From Amphimedon queenslandica (Eukaryota; Porifera; Demospongiae; Haplosclerida; Niphatidae): a stretch of DNA of 64,000 nt. Every line of letters begins with the position of its first letter. The first letter of the stretch is position 1. Location: the NCBI RefSeq assembly GCF_000090795.2, contig NW_003546687.1, positions 10,738-74,737 on the forward strand. The letters are read 5' to 3'. This document shows, piece after piece, positions 38,301 through 51,490 of this stretch. The notes under the pieces are model-generated. The model saw only the letters and a program-made list of their open reading frames with translations, searched no databases and was not told the DNA's origin. Both the position numbers and the translations under genes were made by a program.

Positions 38301-39136
38301 TTCGTGAGCTGCCGGATCCTTTGTTTACAGATGACCTTTATATGAGCTTTGTTCAGGCTCTTGGTGAGTATTTTATAATTCAGATCTACTTATTGCACTT
38401 GTTATCATCTGTTCTGTACATGTAGCTTTGGCTGACCCTGAAGCTAGGGAACAATCACTTGTGACATTGCTTCACTCTTTACCAAAAGTAAATTTTAAAA
38501 CTGCTGTGTTTCTCTTCAAGCACCTACGAAAGTCAGTCTCATAAATATTTTACTATTTTTACTATTTTTTCTCACACATGTACTGTAATCATCTGTTTAT
38601 TTTGATAATTCTCTTCTAGTGTTGCTGCAGAATCAGAGACTAATAAAATGACACTAAATAATCTAGCGACACTTTTTGGTCCTAATCTTCTTCGTCCAGG
38701 CACTAACAGCCAGTCTGCTGCTGCAGCTTTTGATGTCATGTCACCAGTCAATGTATTGATGTTCTTCTTAATATGCCCTTTGGAAGTATATGATGATCCA
38801 AGTGCTAGTAATAGTGCTCCAAGTTCAGCATCCAAGAAGTCTAAAAAAAGGCAGGAGTTACTCCTGGAAGGTGGGGACACTTCATCAGTGGCTTCAAGTC
38901 AATCAACTGGATTTATCACTCCTACTGTTGCTCCTGCATCATCTCCCTCTGATACTCTACATGCATCATCTACTCCTAGTCTTTCCTCATCTTCAGTAGT
39001 TAGCCCTCCTTCTCCCAGCTGTTCTTCTACTCCTAGTGTTAGTATTTCATTAAGTACCTCTAATGTCACACCTACTACAAATGTTTCAACGTCTAGTGCT
39101 CCAGCTCCACTTCGATACAAACAATCAGCTATTTAG
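26317..39136 (+). CDS. BCR: BCR/ABR-family RhoGEF-RhoGAP protein
   Basis: Dual Rho-GTPase regulator. My 21-exon model gives 1393 aa (human BCR 1271). The exons are 26317-27822, 29576-29725, 30788-30976, 32334-32438, 34010-34067, 34115-34167, 34212-34325, 34698-34828, 34931-35010, 35066-35199, 35270-35395, 35441-35516, 35575-35639, 35705-35747, 35801-35872, 36228-36436, 37066-37238, 37777-37916, 38229-38363, 38426-38531 and 38620-39136. Order of domains: a BCR-like N-terminal coiled coil (residues 1-70), a Ser/acidic disordered segment (70-500), DH (about 520-735, 'GIVTAEKAYLDCL' and 'LLRKPIERLQSYSLVL'), PH (about 740-930), C2 (about 945-1095), RhoGAP (about 1098-1270, arginine finger in GIYRVAG, then KRYFRELPDPLFTDDLY) and a Ser/Thr/Pro tail. 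The N-terminal coiled coil favours BCR over ABR; one ancestral gene probably serves both. The first exon, 1.5 kb, codes for all of the N-terminal region. Confidence 0.93.
31259..31519. mobile_element. TA-flanked MITE carrying a tRNA-like segment
   Basis: The inverted ends TACCGTATTTCCTTAAGTA and TACCGTATATCTTTAAATA enclose about 260 bp in a BCR intron. On the minus strand, about 31355-31440 contains a B-box-like 'ggtttgaatccc' and, upstream, an A-box-like 'gtgactcagtagactt'. This suggests a tRNA-derived SINE head captured by, or inserted in, the MITE. It does not fold convincingly as a full tRNA. Confidence 0.6.
33229..33777. mobile_element. TA-flanked MITE containing a deleted hAT derivative
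   Basis: The ends CCTTAAGGAGACAATTGTT and CCTTAAGGAGACAATTATT (inverted) are flanked by TA on both sides. The interior, about 33310-33650, matches the non-coding flanks of the hAT relic at 1086-3470 and the repeat at 49290-49895. The whole lies in the BCR intron between exons 4 and 5. Confidence 0.75.
37285..37660. mobile_element. TA-flanked MITE with duplicated left end
   Basis: The left end TACCATATAGCGG(A/G)TAATTTTCG occurs twice, 34 bp apart (37283 and 37317). The right end, inverted, is TACCGTAGATCAGGTAATTTT. It sits in the BCR intron between exons 17 and 18. The end family resembles those of 4008-4219 and of the large element at 56561-61224. Confidence 0.65.
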
Positions 39137-40083
39137 AATGATTATTTGTCATAATTTATTACTTCTTGTTGGATAAAACTGTTGTACAGACAGTCTTTGA
39201 ATACAATTATAGTATTGTTGATTAATTATTATTAATAAACATGTATTGATTATTTCAGTTTTATTTATTGTTTTATTTCTACTGATCATTGTTACTGTTT
39301 GAATACCTTGCATGATTGATGTTTATTAATTATTTTTGTAAATATTGTTATTCTTCCTTTAATATATAGTTCACATTAAACAGTCATCAGTTGGTACGTG
39401 GTACATGTATTGCTCAATTTAAATTTGGGCACATCATTATAATAATTATGTGCATAAAAAATAATGATAAAACTCTGCATTAAATGAAATGTTTCATACA
39501 TGCACAATGGATTTAAAAAATGCTATTCATGATTGATAAAAACATTTTTGTTTTAAATTTTAGCTGATAGGCGAGGTAAAAATTGATCCACAACAGTAAC
39601 ACTAAGCAATAAAATAGCCTAGGAACAAGAAACAAATGACAATAATAACTATAATTCATCTTGTGCACTGGTAAGCAATAAATTGACAAGCAATTGATCG
39701 CTAAACTGGACTAAACTCGTTTAGTGAACGCAATAAAATGTGATAAAACATAATCAACCACTTTATGTTTGAATTTACACAAGTTGCATTGTTAGAGATT
39801 GCGGTAACATTTGAGCATAGATAATATTAGTTTACAACTAGTATGTTGCTATGAAAACAGTAAACTATAGCAAACTCAAACACAAAACATTTCAACTTAT
39901 TGCTGACCAGTGCTGTACATGTACACAGGCATACCTCAGTCAGAAGGAACATTCCTACAATCTAATAGAAGAAAAAAACATTATATACCATACATGTAAA
40001 ATATTTACAGACAATTGATATTGACTGTCACACACTGCATAACCATTAACTCTCCCATTTTGCTTTATTCTGAGCATGTTCAA
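39137..40083. other. Shared 3' region of BCR and SLC18B1
   Basis: AT-rich DNA with an AATAAA-like word near 39233 (attaataaac), shortly after the BCR stop. No other gene is seen. Confidence 0.5.
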
Positions 40084-43000
40084 TTATGAACTCATGGCTG
40101 CTGTATAAAGTAGCCAATGTAAAATCAACCACTTGAAAACAAATTGCCACAAAGACATGTACATGTACATGTACATGTATAAATATTTCCAGCTGTATGG
40201 CATTAAAATTAAAGGCATAAATGAACAGTATTATGAATAGCATAATAAATAACGAGTCATAAAGAACAATGCTCCATAGGATTCTGCATCAAAAATAAAA
40301 GGCACATTGTAGATGGAGACAAGTACTGTTTAATTTACATTGCATATATGGTACAAATCATATGGCTACTGGTATTGTTGCCATGTATTGTCTAACGGAT
40401 AAAATTAATACATGTATATATTTTGTTGAGGTAGCCACCATGCATATAGTCAGTTTCATTTGAGTTTCACAGGTGAAGCATTCTTATCACTTTTTGTTAC
40501 GCTAGCAACCTGAAACTTGGTATAGTTGCATAACAGGGTCTAGATTCGTAGGTGAAATTACTTTAGTATTAAAATAGGTGTGGTTTAATACAAAAAATGG
40601 TCGCTAATATTCTTCTGTATGCCATGACCATCATAGGTAGAACCCTGAGCTTAACAGATTTTTTGAAACAGAAAAAATCTAAAACACACAAAAACAGTAT
40701 ACACGTAACTTACAGAAGCTGACATCTGGAAACTCATTATCTTAGCTAAGGCTCCTCCAATTATTGGACCTAAAAATTCACTAAAAAGAATAGAGTTTAC
40801 TTTAGTTGTTTTTCGCATAGGGTACCCACCCACAACTGTATGCAGCCGATGAAAGTCCAGATAAGTAGCCATACATTTCATCCCCTGTTGCACTTGGATC
40901 TATTCTCCTATTTATAATCACAGCACAGCATATACAAGTGCCTGTAAATTTGAGTATAGCTTCTTACCTTATCACTTGTAACATGTCAGAAAAGATTGGA
41001 ACAATTCCAAAACCAATGCCAATACCAACAGCAGCCATTGATGTGCATGTCAACCATACATGACTGTTAAACATAATTGTCATTTCACTATTAATTTATT
41101 ATCATATGTACCTTTTATTTAGAATGAAAGGAGCAGGCCCAATAAAAAAGAATGATATACCAGACAATAAAAGACCACCAACAATAAGGTATCTAGGACC
41201 CTGAAAAAATGTCATAATTAACTTTTAGTCACATCAGAGATTCAGAGTAATTCTAAGTACATACATACAATGTACTTCAATACATTTTTCAAAGAGATTT
41301 TAATCAAAAAAGAAAATAAAATTTATGCTAACCAATTTATCAGAGAGACGTCCAGCAACTATTGAAGACAACATATATGCTGCAGGCCCAATAAAAAAAA
41401 TTACTCCAATATATATTTCTGATAGATTAAACTAACAAAAAAACAAGAGTAACAGTGTAAAAATACTCCTATAATTGTTTCCACCACATTGCATGCATAG
41501 CTGGATTCTGATTACAACTTATTGTGGCCCTCTTCCTTCTAATGCTTCTACAGACAACTTTAGACAGTATCTCTGTTCTCTTGCTGTTACAAAGCTCATA
41601 ACTTTGTCACATGCGTAAGTCATCATTTTGTTTGCCATGCCATATTCACTTTACATAAAGGACCTGGCTGGGTGGTTGCTAAGGCATATCAATTTTGTTA
41701 GTTTTCCAATACAACATGCATAGAAGAAATGTAACTGTGGACATACAAATAAATATAGAAGTATATATAGATAGCGTGATGGTGAAAACAATTATAGAAA
41801 CGACAGCAGGGTTAAACCCCTAAGTCGTAAAATATATGTCTATAGCTTATATGCCAGATATGTGAGTACTTGATCAATGAGAAACAAAGACATAACAGGA
41901 GAAAAAAAGCCTAAAGAAGCTATCACTAATATATGACACAAAACTACATGGAAAAAGGGAAAATAATGCACAAAACAATGTCCATGTATAAGGCTCACTT
42001 AGCAAAAGGAATGGAACATTCATTGAGAACTTCAGTAAAGTTCTAGGAGATACATATTGTTTCGTTCCCTCTACAAAAACAAAAAATGCATTTAATCCTT
42101 AACAATTATTAACACTTACTTGTGTCTGGCACAAACAGCACAAACAAAATTATGAATACTAAGACTGTACTACCAGTCACAAGGAAGGGTAGAAAAAATC
42201 CTCCTATCTAATAATAACAAAAAGCTTATTATTATTAACAGAAAAGCAAGCGAACTTTGTACAGAAATCCCCCTAATGGTGGTCCAATAGCAAATCCTAT
42301 TCCTGAGCCTAATTCAAGCATACCCTGAATGGAACAATTAATCAAATAAACAGACTTCCTGTCTTACTATGACAGTTCCTGTCTTAGTTGGGAAAAGGAT
42401 TGTGGCAATTGTGAAAGAGGCAGTGATATATCCAGCACTACCAATGCCCTCGACAACTCTTAATAGTATAGAGAAAAAGACAAATTCAAAATAACTTGAC
42501 ATCTTCACTAAAAATCTACAGAAAAACATATACATATCAATAAGATTATAAAATGGTAATAATTACAATTTGTACAAATAAAAACTGCATAAATACACAC
42601 AATGAAAATACACGTACATATAGTACGAAACTTACCCTAGTAAAAGGAATGATCCACCAACAAGAAAACAACCAGCTATCATCATAAACTTGAGTCCAAT
42701 TTGAGGAATCTATACTTATTATGACAGTAATTGCTGCTTCATGCAACAATCCAAAGCTACATGGTATAACTTACAAAATATCCAAAAATTGGAGACATAA
42801 ATGTCACACATAAGGGAGATGCTCCCATAATAAAGCCTACCATAAGACTGCTAACATTAAACTTAGCTGCCTATATAATGCAAAAACCAACAATGCATAT
42901 CATAAAAATGAAGGAGTTTATGACTGTATCTCATTCACACAAAATACATGTATATACATGTAGATTGCTCCTCCATTGAATCAGGAGGATACAGTATGCA

Positions 43001-43991
43001 GAGTAATCAAATTTAGTCTTTTCACCTGTCCCTTCACTTCCCTTACCAATATGTAGGTACAAATTAGGCTCGCGTAGCCACCAGACCCATCTCCTTTTTT
43101 GACATTTGCCGTCAAAATATCAAAAAGGGGGATGGGTCTGGCTATTTGAAACTACATGTAGGTACAAACAGGGGAACAGTACATAGCAAAGCAATACTTC
43201 TTTTAAACCTTAAAAGAGAAGCCTAGCAAGGTACAGAGGCTCCTTTATTTTTAATCTTTTATTCATTTCTCAATTTTATCTTTATTCCAACCAAAAATTA
43301 AACCCAAAAGCCTAATCCCTTAAAGGTGTCTAAGATCAAAATTGTCTGGTTTTGAGGTAGCGTACCCAGTGGCCAGTACTACTTAGTTCCATGACTTGAG
43401 CATCTTACATAAGGTTCAAACAATCTGATTGGTGATTAGGGATGTGAAGCAAAACTAATCTCGCAAGCCAGACTATTTCCCAGCCATTGGGGTGGACAGC
43501 GGGGAAGGTTCTGGTACAATGTTTAATGTAGTGACCCTTCCCACTGTCCACCCAAATGACTGTTAGTCTCATTGCCCAGACCCTCCGCCTTCAGTCATTG
43601 GGATGGACGGTGGGACAATGACTGTAGGCGGAGGGTCTGAGGCAGCAAGACTAAATCACTGTAGGCTGGGGAATGGTCTAGCTTGCAATACTAAGTCAAG
43701 TTGTCCCAAATCCTAGGTAGTGAAGGGGAATGGTGAGACTAACAACAAACATAATATCACAAAAAAATAATCTTAAAAAAAACAAACCTCTTGTGGATAG
43801 AATGGGGCTAAGATAGAGTATGCCACACTCACAACTAAGTATGTTATCCACAGCGCAGAGAATGTGACCAAATTTCCACATGATTTAGCTTTACTGTTAG
43901 TTACATTTCCCTTCAATTTAGTAGTATCAGATGAGTAGATCAAGGGCGAGCTTTCAGTTAGTTTTTCCTTCAAGTCTTCCTTAGCTTCCAT
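40084..43991 (-). CDS. SLC18B1: SLC18B1-like MFS transporter (C-terminal exon unresolved)
   Basis: Vesicular major-facilitator transporter; the vertebrate homologue moves polyamines into vesicles. Thirteen exons join in phase: 43788-43991, 42775-42870, 42636-42709, 42368-42515, 42256-42324, 42120-42207, 41999-42070, 41870-41943, 41333-41431, 41112-41200, 40968-41063, 40830-40907 and 40714-40780. Family landmarks in order are 'AYSILAPFYPQE', 'LLRVVEGIGSAGYITASF', 'GSGIGFAIGPPLGGFLY', 'FNLSEIYIGVIFFIGP' with GRLSDK, 'GIGIGFGIVPIFSDML' and 'EFLGPIIGGALAK'. A 14th exon is needed for the end of helix 12. A phase-0 candidate ends at 40084, but its acceptor (ttttcaag) is weak. The donor after exon 5 (gttcgc) is non-consensus. 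The gene starts 69 bp from the start of NDUFS8. Confidence 0.87.
43067..43160. repeat. Small foldback MITE in SLC18B1 intron 1
   Basis: The arms 'agccaccagacccatctcc' and, inverted, 'agccagacccatccccc' flank a short AT-rich loop. The same end type (gtagccagaccc) recurs at 51002-51073. Confidence 0.65.
43458..43695. repeat. Nested foldback repeat in SLC18B1 intron 1
   Basis: Outer arms: 'gcaagccagactatttccc' and its counterpart ending near 43691. Inner arms: 'attggggtggacagcgggg' with 'cccactgtccacccaaatg', and 'cagaccctccgccttcagt' with its complement at about 43615-43645. Two stems lie in tandem inside one longer stem. Confidence 0.65.
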
Positions 43992-44060
43992 TTTGCTTTA
44001 ATTGAATTCATTAAAAATCAGAAGCAGGTTACACCCCCACTTGGGCGTGTTTTGTAAAAA
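43992..44060. promoter_or_regulatory. 69-bp bidirectional promoter region, SLC18B1/NDUFS8
   Basis: Two divergent ATGs are only 69 bp apart, so at least one transcript must start inside this interval or the 5' UTRs overlap. It contains 'cacttgggcgtg', a GC/CACCC-like element. Confidence 0.55.
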
Positions 44061-45703
<1,643 letters not shown>

Positions 45704-45886
45704 CATTACATTTTGTGCCTTGTAACTAACTATAATCTATATCACAATTAAATTAAAATTAATGTACTGTATGACTCATGTAGCAGTTTATGTAACAATA
45801 ATGATGATGATGATGATAAACTTTACAAAGATAACGAAGCCAACAAATAAAACCACAATTAGAGACAGAGTATCTTCAAAGAACTT

Positions 45887-46074
45887 GATGCCCATATTAA
45901 AGAGCCATCATTATCCTAGAGTCCTATACCTTAAATAAAGTTATGTCAAATTGCTATGTAAAATTATTTCAATGGTACATGATGCCCATATTAAAGAGCC
46001 ATCATTATCCTAGAGTCCTATACCTTAAATAAAGTTATGTCAAATTGCTATGTAAAATTATTTCAATGGTACAT
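45887..46074. repeat. Perfect or near-perfect 94-bp tandem duplication
   Basis: Two adjacent copies (45887-45980 and 45981-46074) begin gatgcccatattaaagagcc and end in aatggtacat. It is preceded by a (GAT)n tract near 45802 and followed by (ATT)n at about 46253-46272. It lies between the convergent NDUFS8 and PELO 3' ends. The near-identity implies recency or gene conversion, or could be an assembly artefact. Confidence 0.9.
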
Positions 46075-46301
46075 GCATGTGCTCAATAATCTCTACAACC
46101 AGCCAGAATACAAATGTAGGTCGATAGACTTACTATTTAGGTTCATGTTTGCAATACTGACAAATTTAGTTAAAAGCACAGCTAATTTCTATGAAAAATA
46201 GCTTAGTAGTGACAGCTATGTGTAGGTCAGAGGCTCAAAGCATATCTAATATAATTATTATTATTATTATTATGCTGATAAAATAAATAATTATCGTAAA
46301 T

Positions 46302-49300
46302 TTAATTACTGTCACTGTCATCTGAAGAGTCTTCATTCCGTTCTGGCAAAGGAAATCTCAAAATTGCAGCTATACCAGTTAAAAGTCCTAATTCTAGACA
46401 TTTTTAATGATCATAACATTAATAACTCATCACTTACGTTCTCCAGAAACATGTAAACTAGAGAATATTCTATACATGTACACATGTGTAAATGAATAAA
46501 ATGAAAATTCATTATAAATATTTTACCGAACTGAGCCACCAGTGTCTTTTACACTATCAACAAGGGCAACATATCTTTGTCTTAAAGCAACATCTGACGA
46601 TCTACGTGTACATATCAATATAGTTACTGTGATGATTGTTACTGTACCTAAAAAGTTCATCAGTTATCAATAGCATTTCTATGGCATTAGATTCATTAGC
46701 TCTTTCTACATCTTTAAACCTTAAAACAAAATTAATTATATCATTTGCTAGAGATTTATACCCATAAAAAGCTCTATTCGGTTCATTCTGAAGCATCACA
46801 TAGAAAGAATCCAATGCCTTTACTTCATTAGCTGCTTTGGTATCTGCTAATTTAACAGCCACTGCAGGGTCAGCTAATATTTCTTTGAGAGACTGTTTGT
46901 GTCCAGAAGAAGAGTGAACCTACATGTGGATGACACAAATTTAACATAAATAAATATTATGTCTTAGGTGGTGCATTGTTTGGATAGAAACAGTTATAAA
47001 ATGCTCCAGGAAGTGCTTAATTAATAGGTACATGTACATAGTAAAATACAAGGAAATAGTTTTTGCAAATGACCTTTACCTGGAGGTTCACAAAATAATC
47101 TTTGCATAGTTTAATTATTTTGCCATCTTGAATTGATTTTCAAGGAATTTAATTTTAAAAAATTGGCAAAGCCTTACAATGCAGCAAAAAGGTAGCTGCA
47201 AAATGCTATTTGTAAATGAAACCTATAGTTACCATGATGTAGCTGGATTATAATTACATGAATATATACACATATACATGTAAATATAGTTTGTGCATTT
47301 TCCAAACAAGTTTCCTTAATCTCAAACTCATACATGTACATGTACATGAAAATTCGAGTTTATTCCAAGCAATCTTTTAGATGAAAGTATGGATGTCTAA
47401 ACGAGTAAACGTATGACCAACTACATGTACGTGTATGCTGCTAAATAAATCTTACAAAGCTATATGAAGCTGAAATAGCAATGAGTTTATTAATCTTATT
47501 CTAACAGCCACCTTGAATCTAGTTGAAAGAATTGTTTAGGAAGGAGCATCAAAAATACATCTAGTAACAATTTAAGCCAAGATATGCGGGAATCCCCTTA
47601 AAAATTAAGTGCATTTGGACATAAAAAAGGACCAATACAACAGCATTGCAAAATTTGTGCATGCTGTTGATTGGAAAGCATAATGGTATTGTTGTGACCA
47701 CTTTATGGCAGTTCAGAAAGAAATGAAGATATTCTCCAAGGTCCAGAACAAATTTGGCTTCAAAAATTCATCAACAATAGAAGTATGAATGTAAATTAAA
47801 AGCAACTTTTCCATTGACACTACCACTTATCTAAAGACAAGCATAACACATACTCACAAGTACATGTACAATTTAACTATTCCACATGATGTACACAAAA
47901 CCTAACAACATGAATTTTGCAGGTAAGGGTAACTATAATCATGCACATGTACATGTAAATTAACTACTTACAAGCAGAAATTTAGATTTATTTTCCAGTA
48001 ATACTTTGATATCTTGTTTGATAGCTTCAGCTAACAAGTATTCCAGAAATTGGTCCTTCACAAATCCAGGGCTCGCAATTAAAATACATTTTACAACTAT
48101 AATACAAAAATAGTAATACACCACTGTACTGTACAATGCAAAATCTTTGAGGGCTGTAAATTTCACAGATTTTAATAATTCTCCAAATCTGTGAAGATCA
48201 GTTTATTACAATAAACAAAATGACAGACAGTGTATGCACATACATTCACAAAAAACCTCCAAATACAGTAAATTGGGCAATGTAGCTAAATTTATATGAA
48301 ACCCTAAAAAATTCTGCACTATACAGCAAACAAATGGGCAAGAGTAAACTTACCATCAAACCTAATGTGTCTTAGAACTGCTTGTAATACTGTGCCGTAG
48401 AACCTTTCCAATGCCTAACAATAATGAAATGCTGATAATTGGAAATTATGCACACAAACTTTATCATGATTGGTACAGGACCCTCTTCTCTTGCGTGGTA
48501 TTTGCTGTTCTATTCTCGCTCTTGTTATTGTCATAGCAGAAGTCACAATACATAGCTGAGCTAAACCTAAAAAGGCAAAAGTTTCAATTTTAAGAAACTA
48601 AAATTCACCTTCTTGCATTATAAGTGCCGCTATATCAGCTGTTCTGCTTGGATCACAAGCTACATCTATAAACACATGTACAACTGTAATTCTTTCATTC
48701 ATAAAATAATAAGAACACCTAATCGATCCAATGCAACACTGTCCCATTTCTCTTTCGACAGTGAAAACTTTTGATTTAATTGAAGATCAATTGTATGATA
48801 AGCACCCATTTTGACAAATGGATTCTCTTGAACATTACGTCCTTTAAACCGAATTTGACAAGCAATTGTATCATATTCTATGCTCTCAACAGATATAGTA
48901 AGAGTTGTACGAACACGTTCTGATGTACTAGAACCAGTAGATGACTCACTAGTAACTTTCCTAAAATTGAAGTCAATAATAAAAGAATAACAGTATAAAG
49001 ACAACGTATAGAAAATAAATGTTTGAACCTTGTTCTTATTCAGTTGTGGTATACTCACTTAAAGTGCAATACTCATTAACATTAAGTAGAACTGAGCTAC
49101 ATGTACGTGTACATGTACCGTAGCTTTCAGTTCAAAAAGTGATTATGTCTTTTGTAACCTAAAATTAAGGTTTAATAGTTCGGGCTTAAGGCATCTGATC
49201 TAAATTTAAATATGTATTATGTCCTATTTGATGACAAAAAACATAGTCCAAGACAGAACCAGATGGAAAAACAATAGTCTTTTGATTGTGGCGAACCTGA

Positions 49301-51341
49301 GCGAGTCCCACTAAGGTTAGAAAGCATTTGTCTGTACGGAGATTCAGATGATAGGGTAATATAACTATTATTAAAGCTAAATAGCATAAATTTCCATTGT
49401 AAGTGGGTGTGGTCACAATGAAATAAAATGTGGCTATCAGCAAGTCTGAGCTTATTTGCAGTAAAATGTCAGCAAGATAAGACTAAACTGCCGTCCAAAC
49501 ACTTCTCTAGCAGCAAAGAAGGTTGGGAAAGCAGACATACAAGGACTCTGATAAGTTGAATGCAATGACAAACAGTGACAAACCTGCTAATTTCTGCTGT
49601 GCATCCTGGTGCAGTATCGCTGCATATTTCTGTAGGCTCTAGCAGCAAGGAAAGCATATGTACAATCTTTAGTATATAATTTGTTCAGTGACTGCTTCTA
49701 ACTATTCTTTATGTTTAAAGCAAGGTAACTTTAATTCCTGCAGAGGGTCTCAGCAAGGATATCAGTGATGGAAAAAATTCCAAATTTTTGAACAACAATG
49801 AGGCTGTAAGCTTAGATTGCCTACTGTATTGCTTAGCTTGGTCATAAATCAAGATCATAAAGCATATCCACAAATGGCTTACTTAGGCTCACCCCTTAAT
49901 GTTCTACATTACTCCTAGTTTATGGTGCATTTACAAAAACTATAAATTTAAATAATTCAATAATAACATAAACTAGCTGTTAAGTTTCCTGGCTGTTGGA
50001 AGGTATAACACAAAAATGGTATAATGTACAATGAGAAGCAAAATTTTTGTAGAATAATAAAAATCAACTTTTGGATGAAGCTCAATAATGCACTTCCATG
50101 GTATGGGAACTTAATGAACAACAAAAACAAAAATTAATGGGTACATGTACAGTATAATGGCCATAAGGCTAAGCAAGATACTACCATACAAGACAAGAAT
50201 GATTGCACCTACTCAATGGTATAGCACTCAATATAATTGTTATTGTTTTGCCAAAATACTCTTAAAAAACTGGGCATTTACAATTTTACATACCATACAT
50301 ACCATAAAGGTATAAAATTCCGTGAGATATTTCAATCTTGCAGATTTCGTGGGTCTAAATCAATACTACATGCATATAAATACTCAATGTGCATGCATAG
50401 CAAGTATACTTAATGCATGTGCACCAGGCCTGAGGTCCATTACTCTTAATTGTAATCTATTACTATTACTATTACACCTCGACACTTCATATTACTCTTA
50501 CTATTACTATTACAGGGAAAATGACAAATAATAGTATTACTAGTACTAATACTATTACATGTACCTCTTGTTGTTTTACAGCATATCAAAAAATATTTTA
50601 AAACATTATTTTGATAGCATTTAATAGAAATTAGTTTTTCAAACACACTATCAGACAATAAACAACGATCTGGTCGAAATATATTTCTAGCTTTATCAAA
50701 TAGACATTATTGGTATTGCTTATTGTGAAAGATCATCTATAGTGTCCTCTAACAATATTACTTAGGCCCTACTACTATTACTATTACTTCTAAAATTGAA
50801 ATTGTTATTACTATTACTATTACATGAAAATTTTTAATAATTACTATTACCATTACTATTACTATTACATATTACCCCAGGCCTGATGTGCACATGCTAA
50901 AATGCGAAACTTAATTCCCTGGAAATTAAACAATTAAGACCATCTCACAAAAACAGAACATTTTATGCCCTCAAAATTTTCTACCCACACGATAGTATTG
51001 CATAGCCAGACCCTCTCTCTGTGCCTCCATCTAAGACACACACAGGCCAAGTAGGTCTGGCTACGTAAGACTACCCATATGGTGCTTTGCTCAATCATGA
51101 GCCCAGCCACCTACACAAACAATGATACTTACAACTATTATCTATTACAATATGTACATGTACCTGATGGTGGTTGATTTAAGTTTATCACCCACAGTTA
51201 CTAGATTATATACATGCCACATATCCTCATCTTCTTCTGGAATAAGACTCACATTTCTAATAGGGATAAAGTACAGTAAAATACTACAGTCATTTCTTAC
51301 CCAGAGCCACTTTTGTCCAAGCATCTACCCTCCAGTCGCAT
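46302..51341 (-). CDS. PELO: Pelota (Dom34), ribosome-rescue factor
   Basis: Pelota pairs with HBS1L to split stalled ribosomes in no-go and non-stop decay. Twelve exons join in phase: 51301-51341, 51164-51256, 48719-48960, 48609-48665, 48460-48566, 48354-48414, 47972-48096, 46762-46919, 46648-46719, 46527-46601, 46438-46469 and 46302-46393. They give 384 aa (human 385). The three eRF1-like domains follow the expected order: N-terminal ('EEDEDMWHVYNLVTVGD', 'NPFVKMGAYHTIDLQL'), central ('ILIASPGFVKDQF') without a GGQ loop as expected for pelota, and C-terminal ('EVKALDSFYVMLQNEPN', 'LLITDELFR'). The acidic tail SSDDSDSN is typical. The intron between exons 8 and 9 is only 42 bp and stays open in frame, so naive ORF reading would include it. 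Intron 2 contains two repeats. Confidence 0.95.
49290..49895. mobile_element. Non-coding derivative of the hAT relic family
   Basis: The ends ggcgaacctgag (left) and ggggtgagcctaag (right, inverted) resemble the left flank of the hAT relic at 1088. The interior shares 'gtgggtgtggtcaca', 'tctgagcttatttgcag' and 'gcaagataagact' with 33330-33410. It lies inside PELO intron 2. Target duplications were not identified. Confidence 0.6.
50425..50885. mobile_element. hAT MITE with expanded TTACTA repeats and perfect target duplication
   Basis: The ends CAGGCCTGAGGT and CAGGCCTGGGGT (inverted) are flanked by identical 8-mers atgtgcac (50417-50424 and 50886-50893). Both sub-terminal regions consist of TTACTA-type hexamer tracts that can pair with each other. 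It lies in PELO intron 2. Confidence 0.93.
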
Positions 51342-51490
51342 ACTATGGTAGATGGGAGCATGGGTTTATCAAAAAAAAGAATACAATACCTAGCTCAGTA
51401 GTCACTAGTCTGGTACTTAAATCTAGCAGGCGTGGTCTCCATTGGACCACGCCTCACTAGTGATAAATCTGAATCATATCCAAGATTAAA
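51342..51490. promoter_or_regulatory. 149-bp bidirectional promoter region, PELO/NUDT6
   Basis: The interval between divergent start codons contains a perfect hairpin-forming palindrome: ggcgtggtc (51429-51437) and gaccacgcc (51445-51453), 7 bp apart. It could bind a dimeric factor at a CACGCC/GGCGTG motif. The role is inferred. Confidence 0.5.

Noticed and set aside
38024-38425. 133-aa frame starting in ACATGTACATGT repeat as an independent gene
   Set aside because: The first two-thirds is intron repeat; only 38229-38363 is coding, as exon 19 of BCR.
40084-40133. Confident call of the SLC18B1 terminal exon
   Set aside because: Phase fits but the acceptor is poor and the peptide is not clearly family-like; other frames near 40260-40310 also encode hydrophobic stretches.
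50455-50880. TTACTA array as a CRISPR-like or satellite array
   Set aside because: Units are imperfect hexamers without spacers, and the whole sits between hAT-type ends with a target duplication.
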